DNA of 64,000 nt from Acanthaster planci (Eukaryota > Echinodermata > Asteroidea > Valvatida > Acanthasteridae), in NCBI RefSeq assembly GCF_001949145.1, contig NW_019091366.1, positions 1,424,799-1,488,798 on the forward strand, in the 5' to 3' direction. The notes under the pieces are model-generated. The model saw only the letters and a program-made list of their open reading frames with translations, did no database searches and was not told where the DNA came from. This document shows positions 62,141-64,000 of this stretch, piece after piece. The translations under genes were made by a program, and so were the position numbers. Numbering within the stretch: the stretch's first letter is position 1; every line of letters begins with the position of its first letter.

Positions 62141-64000
62141 AATTCCCCCAAGCCCCCTCTCCTGTTTGAACCAACCATAAAAACTCAAGTGAAAAGGCCC
62201 AGCCCAACACAAGTCAGCGTTGCATTAAAGCTAGAGGTTGGAAAGCCTGCTCGGCCAGCACTCCTAGGGTCATCACCATGACAATACATACGTCAAGACA
62301 ACCCTGAAAACGAAAAAAAAAAAAATCCAGACTGGGGTGGCAATTAAAAAGGTTGGCAGGTCGGTACAGCTGCCACTGATGCGGAGAAGCTGGGCTAAGC
62401 TTCCGTGTTGGTTGGGAGCAGACTGTAAGTCTGTCTGAGGTGTTTGCATGTCTGGTACCAAGCCCAGTTTGATTCCAAAGGAGCCGCTTCAATCCATACA
62501 GTTCATGCTTGGTCACATGGCCCACTTCATAAACAATCTATCATCCATCCCACTTTCCTCTCAATAACAAATGCAAATACCTTCAAATGCAAATAAAATT
62601 GAAGGAGACAGTTGTAGGCGACTAAAATTGCAAGCACAGAGCCATCTCATCCAACGTGAACACCTCAGAGGAAACTAAAACCAAGTTTTTCTATGCTGCC
62701 TTTTTCCATCCACTAAGGATTTTCCTTCCTCTTGAAATACATCTACATGTAAAGCAGTACCTTTGACTGATCTTCAAAAATTGCACCTGAAAGAAATCAT
62801 TACACCTTTTCTCTTCACCTACACACACATACATGTATACTGCAAGTAACAAGCAGTTTAAATCAGATACAACATTTTGGACACTTCAAAGAAACCTCAG
62901 AAAATCCACCACTACTGACGACTTAATTGTCTTGACCCAAGAAATGTGCACATACACTGTATTTGAGTAATTACATGTACATGTAATTATAAAGCTATTT
63001 TAAAGGAATAATCATTTTGGATCAGCAATGTACTCAGTATGCAAATGTTAATTTTTGACAATTGCATGTACATGTAAATACAGCATAAAAAAGAAATTGG
63101 TGGCCGTGAATATTACAAAACTTGTAACTACAGGCAAGTCAGGCATCCTGTACCAGTACATGTACATATACATGTATCTGCAATTTACATGCACTGCACG
63201 TGTGTGTGTAATAACAGCTGCAGACGAATTCCTCATCCAATCCAAACACTTAGCTGTAAACTTAGCCTGTGGCTTAAACAAAAGGCAATCGGTCGTGCAC
63301 ACTGCAGTGAGCGTGTACATGCACACATGTATGGGCATATTGGCAAACACGCATGTGTGCACATGCCAATGACACTTTAATGCTCCTGTAAACTACAAGG
63401 AGGTGAATGCAATCCTTGAGCTGACAAAAACATTTTAATGTCTAACGTGAAAAAGATATACCGGTACACTGTACATGTATGTGTATGGTACAATAAAACA
63501 AGTGCACTTCATGATGGCTAATGAATAAATATTCAAATCTTGCTGAAGTTTTGGGGCTAAAGATGTAAATGAGATACAGTGGAAAATAAACAGCTTGCTG
63601 CATAATGTAGAACAAAAATACAGGACCCAGAACAGGTAGCAGGGATTAGATTGGCCAATGATAAAAGTAGCAGAAAACAGCTGAAAAAAGACATAAAGAA
63701 GCCGAGCTGTGAAAATCTCCTCCACTTTTGTACACAGCCAGCGAGGGGAAAAAGCTGAAATCAAAAGCAAAAAAGCTGAAATTTGCTAAAAATCGGAGAA
63801 ATCTCACCCCTGACGTAGTACATGCACAGCATGTCATTAAAACTTTAGACTGTCTGTTGAAAGGGCTTGATTATGGACCTTGTCCACATAGCACTATCCC
63901 CAACAAATCCTATTTTCACGAGTTCCAGCAGAACACCACACCTTCAGCAGCCAGACAGTGACAGAAAATCGACATGATGTAGACAAGGCTTCAACACACT

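Larger units (their letters stand above)
51410..64000. other. Upstream of identified INPP5A exons: probable 5' introns
   Basis: No exon was recognised with confidence in 12.6 kb. INPP5A 5' introns are very long in vertebrates, so this is likely intron. It holds a hairpin element (57959-58017), two MITEs (57246-57505, 59394-59575), a minisatellite (61956-62140) and a marked excess of the palindrome TACATGTA. Confidence 0.6.

Noticed and set aside
61916-62212. 98-residue minus-strand frame with a 15-residue repeat
   Set aside because: It is produced by the 45-bp minisatellite, which keeps frame by its length. No splice or start context supports a gene.

Overview
This is eukaryotic, intron-rich, AT-leaning DNA with canonical GT-AG splice sites, long non-coding stretches and many small palindromic repeats. 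The two recognisable genes are animal genes. The palindrome TAGGCCTA and its variants recur mainly in the left 40 kb, and several foldback mini-elements are present. Together these suggest a marine invertebrate deuterostome, most likely an echinoderm (sea star or sea cucumber type); this species guess is inference.

Left part (about 3.1-17.6 kb, minus strand): a three-exon NKX6 homeobox gene. Exon 1 (17114-17588) carries the conserved N-terminus and an eh1-like repression motif. Exon 2 (11659-11843) carries homeodomain residues up to helix 3. Exon 3 (3105-3395) carries the rest of the recognition helix and the tail. The exon phases join exactly to give a predicted protein of 316 residues. The introns (8.3 and 5.3 kb) and the 25-kb stretch upstream contain no convincing coding sequence and are probably a regulatory landscape.

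Middle (17.6-42.7 kb): a gene desert with several miniature inverted-repeat elements, microsatellites and G+C-richer islands that may be enhancers.

Right part (42.7-51.4 kb, minus strand): eleven well-supported exons, plus one tentative terminal exon, of INPP5A, the type I inositol polyphosphate 5-phosphatase. They cover about two thirds of the protein, including the FGDFNFRLD and PAWCDR catalytic motifs. The N-terminal exons (roughly the first 100 residues) were not found and probably lie beyond 64 kb, or are short exons missed in 51.4-64 kb. One intron appears to use a GC donor.

The main biological point is linkage. NKX6 and INPP5A are also neighbours in vertebrates (NKX6-2 and INPP5A on human 10q26.3), so the window probably shows an ancient conserved gene pair. 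INPP5A may be a bystander whose introns and flanks hold NKX6 regulatory DNA. I found no bacterial-type system, CRISPR array, virus, rRNA or tRNA. The other notable structures are six or seven families of small inverted-repeat elements, several in two copies in this window, and a 45-bp minisatellite.
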